From CAZFHA01 sp964518595 (GTDB lineage Bacteria > Bacillota > Clostridia > Saccharofermentanales > Saccharofermentanaceae): a stretch of DNA of 64,000 nucleotides. The DNA lies in the NCBI GenBank assembly GCA_964518595.1, contig CAZFHA010000009.1, positions 55,350 through 119,349 of the forward strand, in the 5' to 3' direction. A program made the position numbers and the translations under genes. Below are positions 27,935 to 37,129 of this stretch, piece by piece; the stretch's first letter is position 1, and each line of letters starts with the position of its first letter. Under the pieces are notes generated by a model. That model did no database searches, was not told the origin of the DNA, and saw nothing but the letters and a program-made list of their open reading frames with translations.

Positions 27935-30928
27935 ATGGATCAGTTTATTAGAATTCGTGGTGCTCGAGAACATAATCTTAAAAATATTGACTTAGATATT
28001 CCTAGAGACCAATTTGTTGTTTTAACAGGGCTATCCGGCTCGGGAAAATCCTCTTTGGCCTTTGATACCATCTATGCTGAGGGACAGCGACGTTATGTTG
28101 AATCCTTATCTTCCTATGCCCGACAGTTTCTTGGTCAGATGGAAAAACCGGATGTAGATCAAATCGATGGATTATCTCCATCTATTTCTATTGACCAGAA
28201 GACCACCAGTAAAAATCCCCGTTCTACGGTAGGGACAGTTACAGAAATTTATGACTATTTGCGGCTCCTTTACGCTCGGGTGGGAGTACCCCACTGTCCC
28301 GGCTGTGGCAAAGAAATTTCTTCCCAATCCATTGATCAGATTTTGGATACTCTTCTGGCCTACCCAGAGCGAACCAGATTAGTTTTAATGGCTCCGGTTA
28401 TTCGTGGACGCAAGGGCGAGTACACAAAGATTTTTGAGGATTTTCGTAAGAGTGGCTTTGCCCGTGTCCGGATTGATGGGGACATGTATGATCTCGATGA
28501 AGAGTTTTCCTTAGAAAAAAACAAAAAGCATACTATAGAGGTAGTGGTAGACCGTCTTGTAGTTAGAGATGAAATACGCTCTCGGCTCAATGATTCTTTA
28601 GAGACGGCTTTAAAATTATCGGATGGGCTGGTAACGGCCTCTGTCCAAATTCCGGAAACAGAGAATGAGTATGGCGAGATCACCTATTCGGAGTCAGAAC
28701 TGCTGTTTTCTCAGAAATTTTCTTGCCCAGATTGCGGTATTAGTTTTGAAGAGTTAACACCTAGAATGTTTTCCTTTAATAATCCTTATGGGGCTTGCCC
28801 CACCTGTTCCGGTCTGGGTTCCTACTCCTATGTTGATCCTCGTCTTGTAATTGCCGATCCCCGGCTGTCACTAAATGATGGTGGAATTCGTGCTGGAGGT
28901 TGGAATTTCGATGATGAGAGTAGCTGGGGGCGCGCTTACATTGTGGCACTGGCCAAAAAGTATCGTTTTTCCCTCGATACCCCTTGGGAGAAGCTACCGG
29001 AAAAAATTCAGCAAATTATTCTTTTTGGCAACAATGGTGAAATTTTATCGGTGGACACAACTAATAGTAAGTTTTCCCATGGTTCGGCCTACCGCTCAGC
29101 CTGGGAAGGTATTGTGCCTAGCCTGGAGCGGCGTTATCGGGAGACCGGCTCGGATGATATGAAAGAATATTACGAACAGTATATGACGGTGCATCCTTGC
29201 CCTGATTGTAAAGGTGCCCGGCTAAAAAAAGAAAGTCTTTCTGTTCTGGTAGGGGAGCTGAATATTTTTCAATTAACCTGTTTGCCCATCAGAAAATGTC
29301 GAGCCTATCTTATGGACTTGACCTTCCGTCCACGCCAAGAAGCTATTTCTGGCCCGATTTTGAAAGAAATTACGGCACGATTGGGCTTTTTGATTGATGT
29401 GGGGCTTGATTATATGACCCTAAATCGGGGGGCTTCTACTTTATCCGGCGGAGAGGCTCAGCGAATAAGACTAGCGACACAGATTGGTTCTGGATTGATG
29501 GGCGTGCTTTACATACTGGACGAGCCTTCGATAGGGCTGCACCAACGGGATAATACTCGACTTTTAACTACCCTGAAGCGGCTTAAATCTTTAGGGAATA
29601 CCGTTTTGGTGGTTGAGCACGATGAGGATACTATGCGTGAGGCGGACTTTATTGTTGATATGGGTCCAGGAGCGGGAGAGAATGGTGGTTTTGTCGTGGG
29701 CAAGGGAACGGCCGAGGAGCTTGAAAAAACGCCCACTTCTATTACCGGTCAATATTTGAGTGGGCAACGTTTTATTCCCGTACCTATTAAGCGACGCGAG
29801 CCAGGAAAACACTTTTTGAAGGTGAAAGGTGCCAGAGAAAATAACCTCAAGAATGTTGACGTTTCTATACCTCTGGGGCTGCTTACTTGTATAACTGGTG
29901 TATCTGGTTCAGGAAAAAGTTCGCTGGTAAACGGAATCATCCTGAAGAAACTGGCCAGCGACTTAAATGGTGCCCGCCGCCAAATCGGCGAGTATGACAA
30001 GATTGAAGGACTAGAATATTTAGATAAAGTTATTGCTATTGACCAATCCCCTATTGGGCGTACACCGAGATCGAATCCGGCAACCTACACGGGCTGTTTT
30101 GATTTGATACGTGAGCTTTTTGCTAATACGGTAGATGCTAAAACCCGCGGATATAAGAACGGACGCTTTAGCTTTAACGTTAAGGGCGGACGTTGTGAAG
30201 CTTGTAATGGTGATGGGGTAAATAAAATAGAAATGCATTTTTTGCCTGATGTTTATGTGACTTGTGATGTGTGCAAAGGTCACCGTTATAACCGCGAAAC
30301 CTTGGAAGTGCGCTATAAAGGCAAAAACATAGCCGATGTGCTTGAGATGACAGTAGCGGAAGCCTTGGAGTTCTTTTCCAGTGTTCCGAGAATTCGCCGT
30401 AAGCTGGAAACCATTGTGGATGTAGGTATGGGCTATATCCGGCTGGGGCAGCCCTCTACCCAACTCTCCGGCGGCGAAGCGCAGCGTGTTAAATTGGCTA
30501 CTGAGCTCTCAAAACGGAGCACAGGACATACTTTTTATATATTAGATGAGCCTACCACCGGACTACATGTAGCAGATGTCCATAAGTTAGTTGACATTTT
30601 GCAGAGACTGACAGAAAATGGTAATACTGTTTTAGTCATTGAACATAATTTAGATGTGATTAAGACGGCTGACTACATTATAGATCTGGGACCTGAAGGG
30701 GGAGATGGCGGCGGCAGAATTGTGGCTGAGGGTACTCCGGAACAGGTGGCAGAGGTGGAAGGTTCATACACCGGTCAATATCTTAAGCCATTACTGGAGA
30801 AAGCCAAGAGTCATCCGGCAGAGGATGAACTCCATAAGCGCCGTAGGGCGGCCAAGGTTTCTAAAGAGGCTCTGGAGATTGAGACTTCTGTCAAACCAAG
30901 AAGAAGAAAAAGCGCGAAAGGCGAGTAG
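27935..30928 (+). CDS. uvrA: Excinuclease ABC subunit A
   Basis: DNA damage-recognition ATPase of nucleotide excision repair, 997 residues. Two ABC modules: Walker A GLSGSGKSSLAF (about 32) and GVSGSGKSSLV (about 655); signatures TLSGGEAQRIRLA (about 502) and QLSGGEAQRVKLA (about 842). Zinc-binding cysteine pairs are CPGC, CPDC/CPTC and CEAC/CDVC. A basic C-terminal tail (KRRRAAK, KPRRRK) extends about 40 residues past the ABC fold. The ATG at 27935 is preceded by GAGGTG at 27920-27925; the GTG inside it (27923) is less likely. uvrB is not in the window; the Clp gene follows 9 bases later. Confidence 0.97.
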   Translation: MDQFIRIRGAREHNLKNIDLDIPRDQFVVLTGLSGSGKSSLAFDTIYAEGQRRYVESLSSYARQFLGQMEKPDVDQIDGLSPSISIDQKTTSKNPRSTVGTVTEIYDYLRLLYARVGVPHCPGCGKEISSQSIDQILDTLLAYPERTRLVLMAPVIRGRKGEYTKIFEDFRKSGFARVRIDGDMYDLDEEFSLEKNKKHTIEVVVDRLVVRDEIRSRLNDSLETALKLSDGLVTASVQIPETENEYGEITYSESELLFSQKFSCPDCGISFEELTPRMFSFNNPYGACPTCSGLGSYSYVDPRLVIADPRLSLNDGGIRAGGWNFDDESSWGRAYIVALAKKYRFSLDTPWEKLPEKIQQIILFGNNGEILSVDTTNSKFSHGSAYRSAWEGIVPSLERRYRETGSDDMKEYYEQYMTVHPCPDCKGARLKKESLSVLVGELNIFQLTCLPIRKCRAYLMDLTFRPRQEAISGPILKEITARLGFLIDVGLDYMTLNRGASTLSGGEAQRIRLATQIGSGLMGVLYILDEPSIGLHQRDNTRLLTTLKRLKSLGNTVLVVEHDEDTMREADFIVDMGPGAGENGGFVVGKGTAEELEKTPTSITGQYLSGQRFIPVPIKRREPGKHFLKVKGARENNLKNVDVSIPLGLLTCITGVSGSGKSSLVNGIILKKLASDLNGARRQIGEYDKIEGLEYLDKVIAIDQSPIGRTPRSNPATYTGCFDLIRELFANTVDAKTRGYKNGRFSFNVKGGRCEACNGDGVNKIEMHFLPDVYVTCDVCKGHRYNRETLEVRYKGKNIADVLEMTVAEALEFFSSVPRIRRKLETIVDVGMGYIRLGQPSTQLSGGEAQRVKLATELSKRSTGHTFYILDEPTTGLHVADVHKLVDILQRLTENGNTVLVIEHNLDVIKTADYIIDLGPEGGDGGGRIVAEGTPEQVAEVEGSYTGQYLKPLLEKAKSHPAEDELHKRRRAAKVSKEALEIETSVKPRRRKSAKGE

Positions 30929-30937
30929 GGGACAATA

Positions 30938-33460
30938 ATGTCAAAGTGCGTAATTTGCAAGAAGAATATTGCGGTAGTGTATACTACCAGATTTGATAAT
31001 GGAAAGAGAATCAGTGAGGGGCTTTGCCTAAAATGTGCCTACCAAACCGGAATCGGTGGAATCGACGAGATGTTTAGCAAGGCTGGAATTAACGATGCTA
31101 ATATCGACCAGGTCTCTGAAAGACTTAATGGTCTAATGAGTGGTGTTGAAGGTAGTCAGCCGGAAGATATCTTTAAGATGCTGCTGGGAAACACAGACTT
31201 TATGGGCGACATGTCAGAGGGGCAGGACGATCCGGATGTCATGGGGCCTCTATCGAACTTGGGGTTCTTACAGATGGGTAATGGAAAGGATGAAAGCGGA
31301 GAAGAAGACAGTGAAGAAGTAATTTCTCAGCTCTCAGAGGTTTCCGGCACCAGTGATCTGCCGGGAGATGGTGATTCTAAGACTTCCGGGACGCGATCAG
31401 AGCCGCGAAAGAATGGGCGTAAAGAACCTAAGCATAAGTTTTTGGATCAGTTTGGAACAAACTTAACCCAGAAGGCCAGAGTGGGGAAAATTGATCGCAT
31501 CATAGGCCGTGAAAAAGAACTGGAAAGAGTCATTCAAATACTTAATCGTCGCTCCAAGAATAATCCAGTTTTGTTAGGTGCCCCTGGTGTAGGTAAGACA
31601 GCAATCGCTGAAGGTCTAGCTGTGCGGATCGCCAGTGGTGATGTTCCGGCCAAGCTCTTAGATATGTCGGTCTATTTACTGGATATGACGGCCATGGTAG
31701 CAGGTACCCAATTCCGGGGACAGTTTGAGAGTCGAATGAAGGGTGTGGTTGATGATGCCCGGAAAAGTGAAAATATTATTCTAGTCATTGATGAACTACA
31801 TAATATTATGGGGGCTGGGGATGCAGAAGGTGCTATGAATGCAGCCAATATTCTGAAACCGGCTCTGGCTAAGGGCGAGATACGAGTTGTAGGCTCGACA
31901 ACCCTAGATGAATACAGACGCTTTATTGAGAAGGACTCGGCACTAGAGCGACGTTTCCAGAAAGTGATTGTGGAAGAGCCTTCGATTGAAGACAGTATTG
32001 AAATTCTAAAAGGGATTAGAGATTACTATGAAGTCCATCACCATGTCTCCTATTCGGATGAGGTTATTGCCTATGCGGTAAGAGCTTCTTCGCGTTATAT
32101 TATGGATCGTTTTCTACCCGATAAGGCCATCGACTTACTTGACGAAGCCGGTTCCAGAGCTAATTTGGCAGAAGTTCGTTTAGTTAAGCAAAAGCAATTG
32201 GTCAAAGAAAAGGCCGAAGTCGAGCGGACTTTGAGCGAGATTGAAGGGAAGATGGACGGTGCTGACCCCCAAAAGATAGAAGAAGAGAATCTTTATGAGC
32301 AGCAGGCGGAAACTAAAGCTAAGCTTTTGCGGTTGCAAAAGGAAATAGAATCCTTAGAAAGTGAAATTCTTCCCACGATCATTTCGCAGGAAGATATTGC
32401 CCGGGTAATTGAAATGTGGACCGGTATCCCCGTTCAGCGGATTACTGAGTCTGAGTCTGATAAGCTGTTAAAGTTAGAAGATCGCTTGCATCAGCGGGTT
32501 ATTGGCCAAAATAAGGCAGTCTCGGCCTTGGCCAGAGCCATTCGCAGAAATCGAGCCGGTTTTGGCAAGAAACATAAGCCTGCGTCCTTTATTTTTGTCG
32601 GTCCGACGGGTGTAGGTAAAACAGAGCTGGTTAAAGCCATTGCCGAAGCTATGTTTGCCAATGAGGATTCCTTAATTCGGATGGATATGTCCGAGTTCAT
32701 GGAGGCACATACGGTCAGTAAGCTGATTGGTTCTCCCCCAGGCTATGTGGGTTATGACGATGGCGGACAGCTCACCGAGCGGGTGAGGAGAAAGCCTTAT
32801 TCAGTTATCCTTTTCGACGAGATCGAAAAAGCTCACCCGGATGTTTTTAACCTGCTTCTACAAATTTTGGATGATGGGCGCCTTACAGACAGTCATGGTC
32901 GATTGGTGAATTTTGAAAATACTATTTTGATTATGACCTCTAATGCCGGCACCACATTGAAAGCCAACGGTTTTGGTTTTGGTGCTGAGGGTTATATTGC
33001 CTTAGAAAGTAGAGTACAGTCTGTTCTTAAGGAAATGTTTAGACCGGAATTCTTGAACCGTATTGACGAGATCATTGTCTTTTCTGAGCTTTCACGGGAA
33101 GAGATTAGGCAGATTGTTGATCTGATGCTAAAAGAAGTTCGTGAACAGTTGAAGGACAAGCAAGTTGATGTGGAGATATCAATTGCGGCTAAGGATCAAT
33201 TGGCGATTGAAGGCTACGATGCCAAATATGGTGCCCGTCCTTTACGCAAGACCATTCAGCGTCGTCTGGAAGATCCTTTGGCGGATATGTACCTGTTAGG
33301 GCAATTGCTGGAAACGGAAAAAGTGATAATTGATTATAAAGACTCAGAGTTTACTTTTGAACGAATCTTGAGACCGGAGGAAGCTGAAAAGCCTGCTGCC
33401 AAGAAGGTTGCACCGAAAAAGACGCGGACACCGAAGTCTCCACCAGAAGCGAAGGCCTAG
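30938..33460 (+). CDS. Clp protease ATP-binding subunit with N-terminal zinc finger (ClpE/ClpC-like)
   Basis: AAA+ unfoldase with two ATPase modules, 840 residues. The N-terminus is a four-cysteine zinc finger (C4, C7, C30, C33), as in ClpE, rather than the double Clp N repeat of ClpC. An acidic low-complexity linker (about 60-165) comes next, then Walker A GAPGVGKTAIAEGLA (about 214), a coiled-coil middle region, and Walker A GPTGVGKTELVKAIA (about 554). The segment NGFGFGAEG sits where ClpP-binding loops occur, so partnership with ClpP is plausible. A Lys/Pro/Ala-rich tail of about 25 residues ends it. It directly follows uvrA and is probably co-transcribed. ctsR, mcsA and mcsB are not adjacent. 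Confidence 0.9.
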   Translation: MSKCVICKKNIAVVYTTRFDNGKRISEGLCLKCAYQTGIGGIDEMFSKAGINDANIDQVSERLNGLMSGVEGSQPEDIFKMLLGNTDFMGDMSEGQDDPDVMGPLSNLGFLQMGNGKDESGEEDSEEVISQLSEVSGTSDLPGDGDSKTSGTRSEPRKNGRKEPKHKFLDQFGTNLTQKARVGKIDRIIGREKELERVIQILNRRSKNNPVLLGAPGVGKTAIAEGLAVRIASGDVPAKLLDMSVYLLDMTAMVAGTQFRGQFESRMKGVVDDARKSENIILVIDELHNIMGAGDAEGAMNAANILKPALAKGEIRVVGSTTLDEYRRFIEKDSALERRFQKVIVEEPSIEDSIEILKGIRDYYEVHHHVSYSDEVIAYAVRASSRYIMDRFLPDKAIDLLDEAGSRANLAEVRLVKQKQLVKEKAEVERTLSEIEGKMDGADPQKIEEENLYEQQAETKAKLLRLQKEIESLESEILPTIISQEDIARVIEMWTGIPVQRITESESDKLLKLEDRLHQRVIGQNKAVSALARAIRRNRAGFGKKHKPASFIFVGPTGVGKTELVKAIAEAMFANEDSLIRMDMSEFMEAHTVSKLIGSPPGYVGYDDGGQLTERVRRKPYSVILFDEIEKAHPDVFNLLLQILDDGRLTDSHGRLVNFENTILIMTSNAGTTLKANGFGFGAEGYIALESRVQSVLKEMFRPEFLNRIDEIIVFSELSREEIRQIVDLMLKEVREQLKDKQVDVEISIAAKDQLAIEGYDAKYGARPLRKTIQRRLEDPLADMYLLGQLLETEKVIIDYKDSEFTFERILRPEEAEKPAAKKVAPKKTRTPKSPPEAKA

Positions 33461-33510
33461 TTCTTCGAACTAGGTAAAAACCCAATAAGCGTTATTGTTG
33501 TAGACAATAA

Positions 33511-33548
33511 AAATCTCTGGAAGGATTTGCTTCTTCCAGAGATTTTTT
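33511..33548. terminator. Bidirectional intrinsic terminator between clp and argJ
   Basis: 13-bp stem (33511-33523 with 33533-33545), 9-base loop, followed by six T on the plus strand (33543-33548) and TTTTTATT on the minus strand. It serves the two convergent genes. Two smaller hairpins precede it: 33456-33474 (8-bp stem over the clp stop codon) and 33492-33510 (7-bp stem). Confidence 0.88.
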
Positions 33549-33606
33549 GCTTCTGTACAGTTGGCTCTTTTAAACGATAGACATTAGATTTTTTAGACGC
33601 ATGATT

Positions 33607-34815
33607 TTAACTACGATAGCTTCCATTTATTTTAATATAGTCATAGGAATAGTCGCAGGTCCACATGCGATCCCAGTATTCACCTTGGTGTAGATCCAGA
33701 CAGATATAGATTTCCTTTTGGGACAAAATTTCTTTTGCCTTTATCTCATCAAAGGGGAGAGCCACCCCCTGCTCGCATAAGAGAAGATCCCCTATAGCTA
33801 TAGAGATCTTTTCCGGATTAAACTGAGCACCTGAATATCCAGCGGCAGTAATAAAACGTCCCCAATTAGCGTCTTCACCAAAAATTGCCGTTTTGCATAG
33901 TGGTGAGCGGCAAATTGCTAATAAGATAAGGTAGGCATCTTGAGCAGAAGGCGCATGTTTAACTTCAACTTCTACTAGTTTTGTAGCACCTTCTCCGTCA
34001 GCCGCCAGCTTCTTGGCTAAAGACTGGCAAATGGCTTCTAACCCTTGGTAAAAACTATCACACTCAGGACTATCTAAATTAATACTGACGCCACTTTCTC
34101 CATTGGCCAGTAGGATAACCGAATCACAGACAGAGGTATCACCATCAACGGTTACCCGGTTAAAGCTATGGGCTACAGCACGTTTTAGTAGTTGCTGAAG
34201 TACTGAATTAGAAATACCTGCATCTGTAGTAATAATTCCAATCATGGTGGCGAGATTGGGATGAATCATACCAGACCCTTTAGCCATGCCGGCGATGGTT
34301 ACAGTTTTTCCTTGAATTTCTAGTTGAATAGCTACTTCTTTAGGCACCAAATCTGTAGTCATCATAGCACTCATTGCCTTATGACCGGCCTCAGGAGAGG
34401 CATTTGCACTTTGCGTGAGCTTTGCAATACCAGCTAAAATTTTAGCGGTAGGGAGGCGTTGGCCAATCACGCCAGTAGAGCAGGTTAGAACTGCTTCATT
34501 TGAGCAGCCGAGCTCCTGAGCAATAGCATTAGCGATAGATTCAGCATCTTCAAGGCCTTCTTTGCCGACACAGGCGTTGGCATTACCACTGTTAACTAGG
34601 ATAGCCTGAACTTTACTTTGGTTATTTATAAGCTTTATTGTTCGTTGTAAAGAGTGACCCTTGACCAGGTTTTGGGTATAAACACCAGCCACAGCGGCAG
34701 GGGTCTGGGAATAGACCAGTGCAAGATCCAGAGCAGCAGACTTCTTTAGCCCACAGGAAACACCGGCAGCAAGAAAACCTTTGGGGGCGGTTATGGCAGA
34801 CTCTTCTATAAACAT
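33607..34815 (-). CDS. argJ: Glutamate N-acetyltransferase / amino-acid N-acetyltransferase ArgJ
   Basis: Arginine pathway enzyme that moves the acetyl group from N-acetylornithine to glutamate. It is a self-cleaving proenzyme: the autoproteolysis threonine lies in HPNLATMIGIITTDAG. Other segments: TQNLVKGHSL, VLTCSTGVIGQRLP and VTVDGDTSVCDSV. The start at 34815 (MFIEESAITAPKGF) follows AAGGAG; a longer frame to 34947 crosses the promoter and is rejected. Length 402. No other arg genes are nearby, so it stands alone with its own promoter and terminator. Whether it is bifunctional cannot be told by eye. Confidence 0.94.
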   Translation of the reverse strand: MFIEESAITAPKGFLAAGVSCGLKKSAALDLALVYSQTPAAVAGVYTQNLVKGHSLQRTIKLINNQSKVQAILVNSGNANACVGKEGLEDAESIANAIAQELGCSNEAVLTCSTGVIGQRLPTAKILAGIAKLTQSANASPEAGHKAMSAMMTTDLVPKEVAIQLEIQGKTVTIAGMAKGSGMIHPNLATMIGIITTDAGISNSVLQQLLKRAVAHSFNRVTVDGDTSVCDSVILLANGESGVSINLDSPECDSFYQGLEAICQSLAKKLAADGEGATKLVEVEVKHAPSAQDAYLILLAICRSPLCKTAIFGEDANWGRFITAAGYSGAQFNPEKISIAIGDLLLCEQGVALPFDEIKAKEILSQKEIYICLDLHQGEYWDRMWTCDYSYDYIKINGSYRS

Positions 34816-34852
34816 AAAGCACTCCTTGTATAAAAATTCTTTTGTTCGTATA

Positions 34853-34881
34853 ATTATAAAACTACTTTGGGATACCGTCAA
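34853..34881 (-). promoter_or_regulatory. Promoter of argJ
   Basis: Minus strand TTGACG (34876-34881), 17 bases, TATAAT (34853-34858): near-consensus, about 38 bases before the argJ start codon. Confidence 0.85.
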
Positions 34882-34977
34882 GCTGGGTATATAAGGTTTG
34901 CCCAAGTCTAATCGTTGTGAAGCTAGGTTCTTGGGCTCCGAGTACACTCGCAGTACAGACTTAATTCCAAGATTTTA

Positions 34978-34986
34978 TGCTACAAT
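34978..34986 (+). promoter_or_regulatory. Possible extended -10 promoter of the membrane-protein cluster
   Basis: TGCTACAAT, an extended -10 element, 39 bases before the first membrane-protein gene. No good -35 is seen. Confidence 0.45.
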
Positions 34987-35025
34987 AGCAGAATAGTTTT
35001 TGCCAGAAAAAGAGGAGACCTTCAG

Positions 35026-35970
35026 ATGTGGAGTATTGGATTAGTTAAAAAACAAGGGTGGGCGAATGTAAAGAAAAATTTAGGGATGGGAATACTTGCA
35101 GCTATTCTGCTGAGCTTCTTTACCCATGGTGTTGATGTTATTAATGCTTGGGCATCAGGTATTAAGTTTGCACAGAAGCTTTATCAATTTACCAGATTTT
35201 TGCAAAATGATCAGCATGCACCAACCTCCTTTAATGAACTCGTCTCTATACTGACTTCTTTTTTTAGTATGGGAAAAGGAGATTTTCTTTCCGCTTTAGG
35301 TTTACTTTTAAGCCTAGTAGCCTTGGGCGTGGCCTTTGTTTTTTTAGAGCCCCTGTGGATTGGTTTTCATCGTTGGTTTTTAGATAATCAGCAGGGGAGA
35401 CCAACTGCAGAAATTATCTTCATGGCCTTTAAGAAGGAGCGTTATAAAGCAATTTTGCTGGGAAGCTCTTGGCAATTGCTTTGGAAGAATATTTGGAGAA
35501 TTACAGCTATAGCTCTTATGATTCCAGGAGCTAGTTTGATTCTGAGTGGAATAATTATCTCTGCATTTGACCTCACTAAATGGCAGGATACTCCTAATTG
35601 GATCAAAGATACTCACTTAATAATTTTTCTTATCCCCTTGGGGATAATTGTACTGATTATTAGCTCCGTGGCAAGTTTGATTATCGTTTTGAACCGCCAT
35701 TATGCTTATATATTTGCGCCCTTTTTGCTGGCGGAAAATCCTGAAATTGGTGCTCTAAAGGCTTTAAATGCCAGTAAGGCAATGGCTAAAGGCAGAAAAA
35801 TGAAGCTGTTTGCCTTTGATTTATCTTTTATTGGTTGGAACTTACTGGGACTTTTGACCAGTGGCCTGCTATTCTTAATAATTACACCTTATCGATACTC
35901 GGCACTAGCGGAGATCTATACGCAAGAAAAAACATCCCAGAGAATACAGAATATAATAAAAGATTACTAA
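35026..35970 (+). CDS. DUF975-like multi-pass membrane protein, paralog 1
   Basis: Hydrophobic protein of 314 residues with about five or six predicted helices and no signal peptide. Shared marks with the next two genes: KKQGWANVKKNLGMGIL at the N-terminus, EPLWIGFHRWF, GSSWQLLWK, NRHYAYIFAPFLLAE, ALNASKAMAKGRKMKLF, and a C-terminal ITPYRYSALAEIY. The pattern of an invariant Pro-Tyr near the last helix resembles DUF975 membrane proteins; the function of that family is unknown to me. The start follows GAGGAG. It is first of three tandem copies, each with its own ribosome site. Confidence 0.8.
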   Translation: MWSIGLVKKQGWANVKKNLGMGILAAILLSFFTHGVDVINAWASGIKFAQKLYQFTRFLQNDQHAPTSFNELVSILTSFFSMGKGDFLSALGLLLSLVALGVAFVFLEPLWIGFHRWFLDNQQGRPTAEIIFMAFKKERYKAILLGSSWQLLWKNIWRITAIALMIPGASLILSGIIISAFDLTKWQDTPNWIKDTHLIIFLIPLGIIVLIISSVASLIIVLNRHYAYIFAPFLLAENPEIGALKALNASKAMAKGRKMKLFAFDLSFIGWNLLGLLTSGLLFLIITPYRYSALAEIYTQEKTSQRIQNIIKDY

Positions 35971-35981
35971 CTTTTAGCTAG

Positions 35982-36005
35982 TCAGCCACTGTATTTTCGG
36001 GCTGA
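35982..36005. other. Intergenic hairpin flanked by TTTTAGCTA motifs
   Basis: A 6-bp stem (TCAGCC 35982-35987 with GGCTGA 36000-36005) between two copies of an AACTTTTAGCTA motif (35969-35980 and 36013-36026). There is no T run, so it is not a clear terminator. Confidence 0.35.
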
Positions 36006-36079
36006 AAATAGTAACTTTTTAGCTAATTGTCTTTAAAGCACAAAATATAAGCATTTTTTGTATTTGATTAAAAGCCTTG

Positions 36080-36088
36080 TGATATAAT
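36080..36088 (+). promoter_or_regulatory. Extended -10 promoter before membrane-protein paralog 2
   Basis: TGATATAAT: consensus TATAAT (36083-36088) with an upstream TG, 43 bases before the gene, in an AT-rich gap. It suggests that paralogs 2 and 3 can be transcribed apart from paralog 1. Confidence 0.6.
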
Positions 36089-36130
36089 GGCTTGGTAATT
36101 CTAATAACAGGGGGATAAAGGAGTAGTTTT

Positions 36131-37081
36131 ATGTGGAAAATTGGATTAGTTAAACAACAGGGTTGGGCAAATTTAAAGAAAAACTTAGGTATGGGAATTC
36201 TGGTATTCTTTTTACTTGGACTTTTTGGTTATTTTAATAGTGTTATGGGTAACTTTGTAACTAATATGAGGTTTTCTGAGCAGATGAATTTAATGCTAAA
36301 AAAGGGTTTAACCTTGGGCTCATCAGCTACTTTGGAGGATTGGCTTTACCTTTTTTCAAGTGATCTGAATACAAACCGTACTGTTTTTCTTTCACTATTA
36401 GAACCTATTTTTAGCTTGGCAGCACTCGCAGTAACCATTCTGTTATTAGAGCCCATCGGGATTGGCTTTCACCGCTGGTTTTTAGAGAACCGCCAAGAAA
36501 AACCCAGTGTTGAGCCTTTATTTCTGGCTTTTCGAAAGGGGAATTATAAAAAAATTCTGGCAGGAAGTTCATGGCAGTTGCTCTGGAAGATGATTTGGGG
36601 GAGTGTTGCTACTTTGGCTGTGCTACCTGGGTTTATTCTATTAATTATCGGTTTGCTTGGCAGCTTTCTAGGGGTCTATGGTGGATCATTTAATGGTAAC
36701 AGACATACGGTTGATGAAAATCTACTTAGTTTTATGGCCTTAATGACGATTATTGGATTAATTGCCTTAGCTGTAGGTTCAATTATCAGCTTGATTATTT
36801 GGACGAACCGCTATTACGCCTATGTCTTTGCACCCTTTTTCTTGGCCGATAATCCTGATATGGGAGCCAGAAATGCTCTGAATGCCAGTAAGTCTATGGC
36901 TAAAGGTCAAAAAATGCAATTATTTGTCTTTGATTTGTCCTTTATCGGTTGGTATTTGTTAGGAATAATGACTTGTGGAATTTTGTTTTTGGGGATTACG
37001 CCTTATCGCTATTCGGCTCTGGCTGAGGTTTATGCACAACTAAAGGGGATGGGTTCAGAAATGAGGAATAATACTTTGTAA
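36131..37081 (+). CDS. DUF975-like multi-pass membrane protein, paralog 2
   Basis: 316 residues, clearly the closest relative of paralog 1: KQQGWANLKKNLGMGIL, EPIGIGFHRWFLENRQ, GSSWQLLWKMIWG, NRYYAYVFAPFFLAD, ALNASKSMAKGQKMQLF, GITPYRYSALAEVY. The loops between helices differ most. Its own extended -10 promoter and AAAGGAG site precede it. No enzymatic motif is visible; a structural or transport-related membrane role is only a guess. Confidence 0.8.
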   Translation: MWKIGLVKQQGWANLKKNLGMGILVFFLLGLFGYFNSVMGNFVTNMRFSEQMNLMLKKGLTLGSSATLEDWLYLFSSDLNTNRTVFLSLLEPIFSLAALAVTILLLEPIGIGFHRWFLENRQEKPSVEPLFLAFRKGNYKKILAGSSWQLLWKMIWGSVATLAVLPGFILLIIGLLGSFLGVYGGSFNGNRHTVDENLLSFMALMTIIGLIALAVGSIISLIIWTNRYYAYVFAPFFLADNPDMGARNALNASKSMAKGQKMQLFVFDLSFIGWYLLGIMTCGILFLGITPYRYSALAEVYAQLKGMGSEMRNNTL

Positions 37082-37129
37082 CTCAGTAACTCAATATTTT
37101 GATTGTTTTAAATAAAAGGGGGATTATTT

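Noticed and set aside
34816..34947. Longer argJ start adding 44 residues
   Set aside because: The extra part runs through the near-consensus argJ promoter and has no ribosome site; the ATG at 34815 has AAGGAG and the family-typical start.
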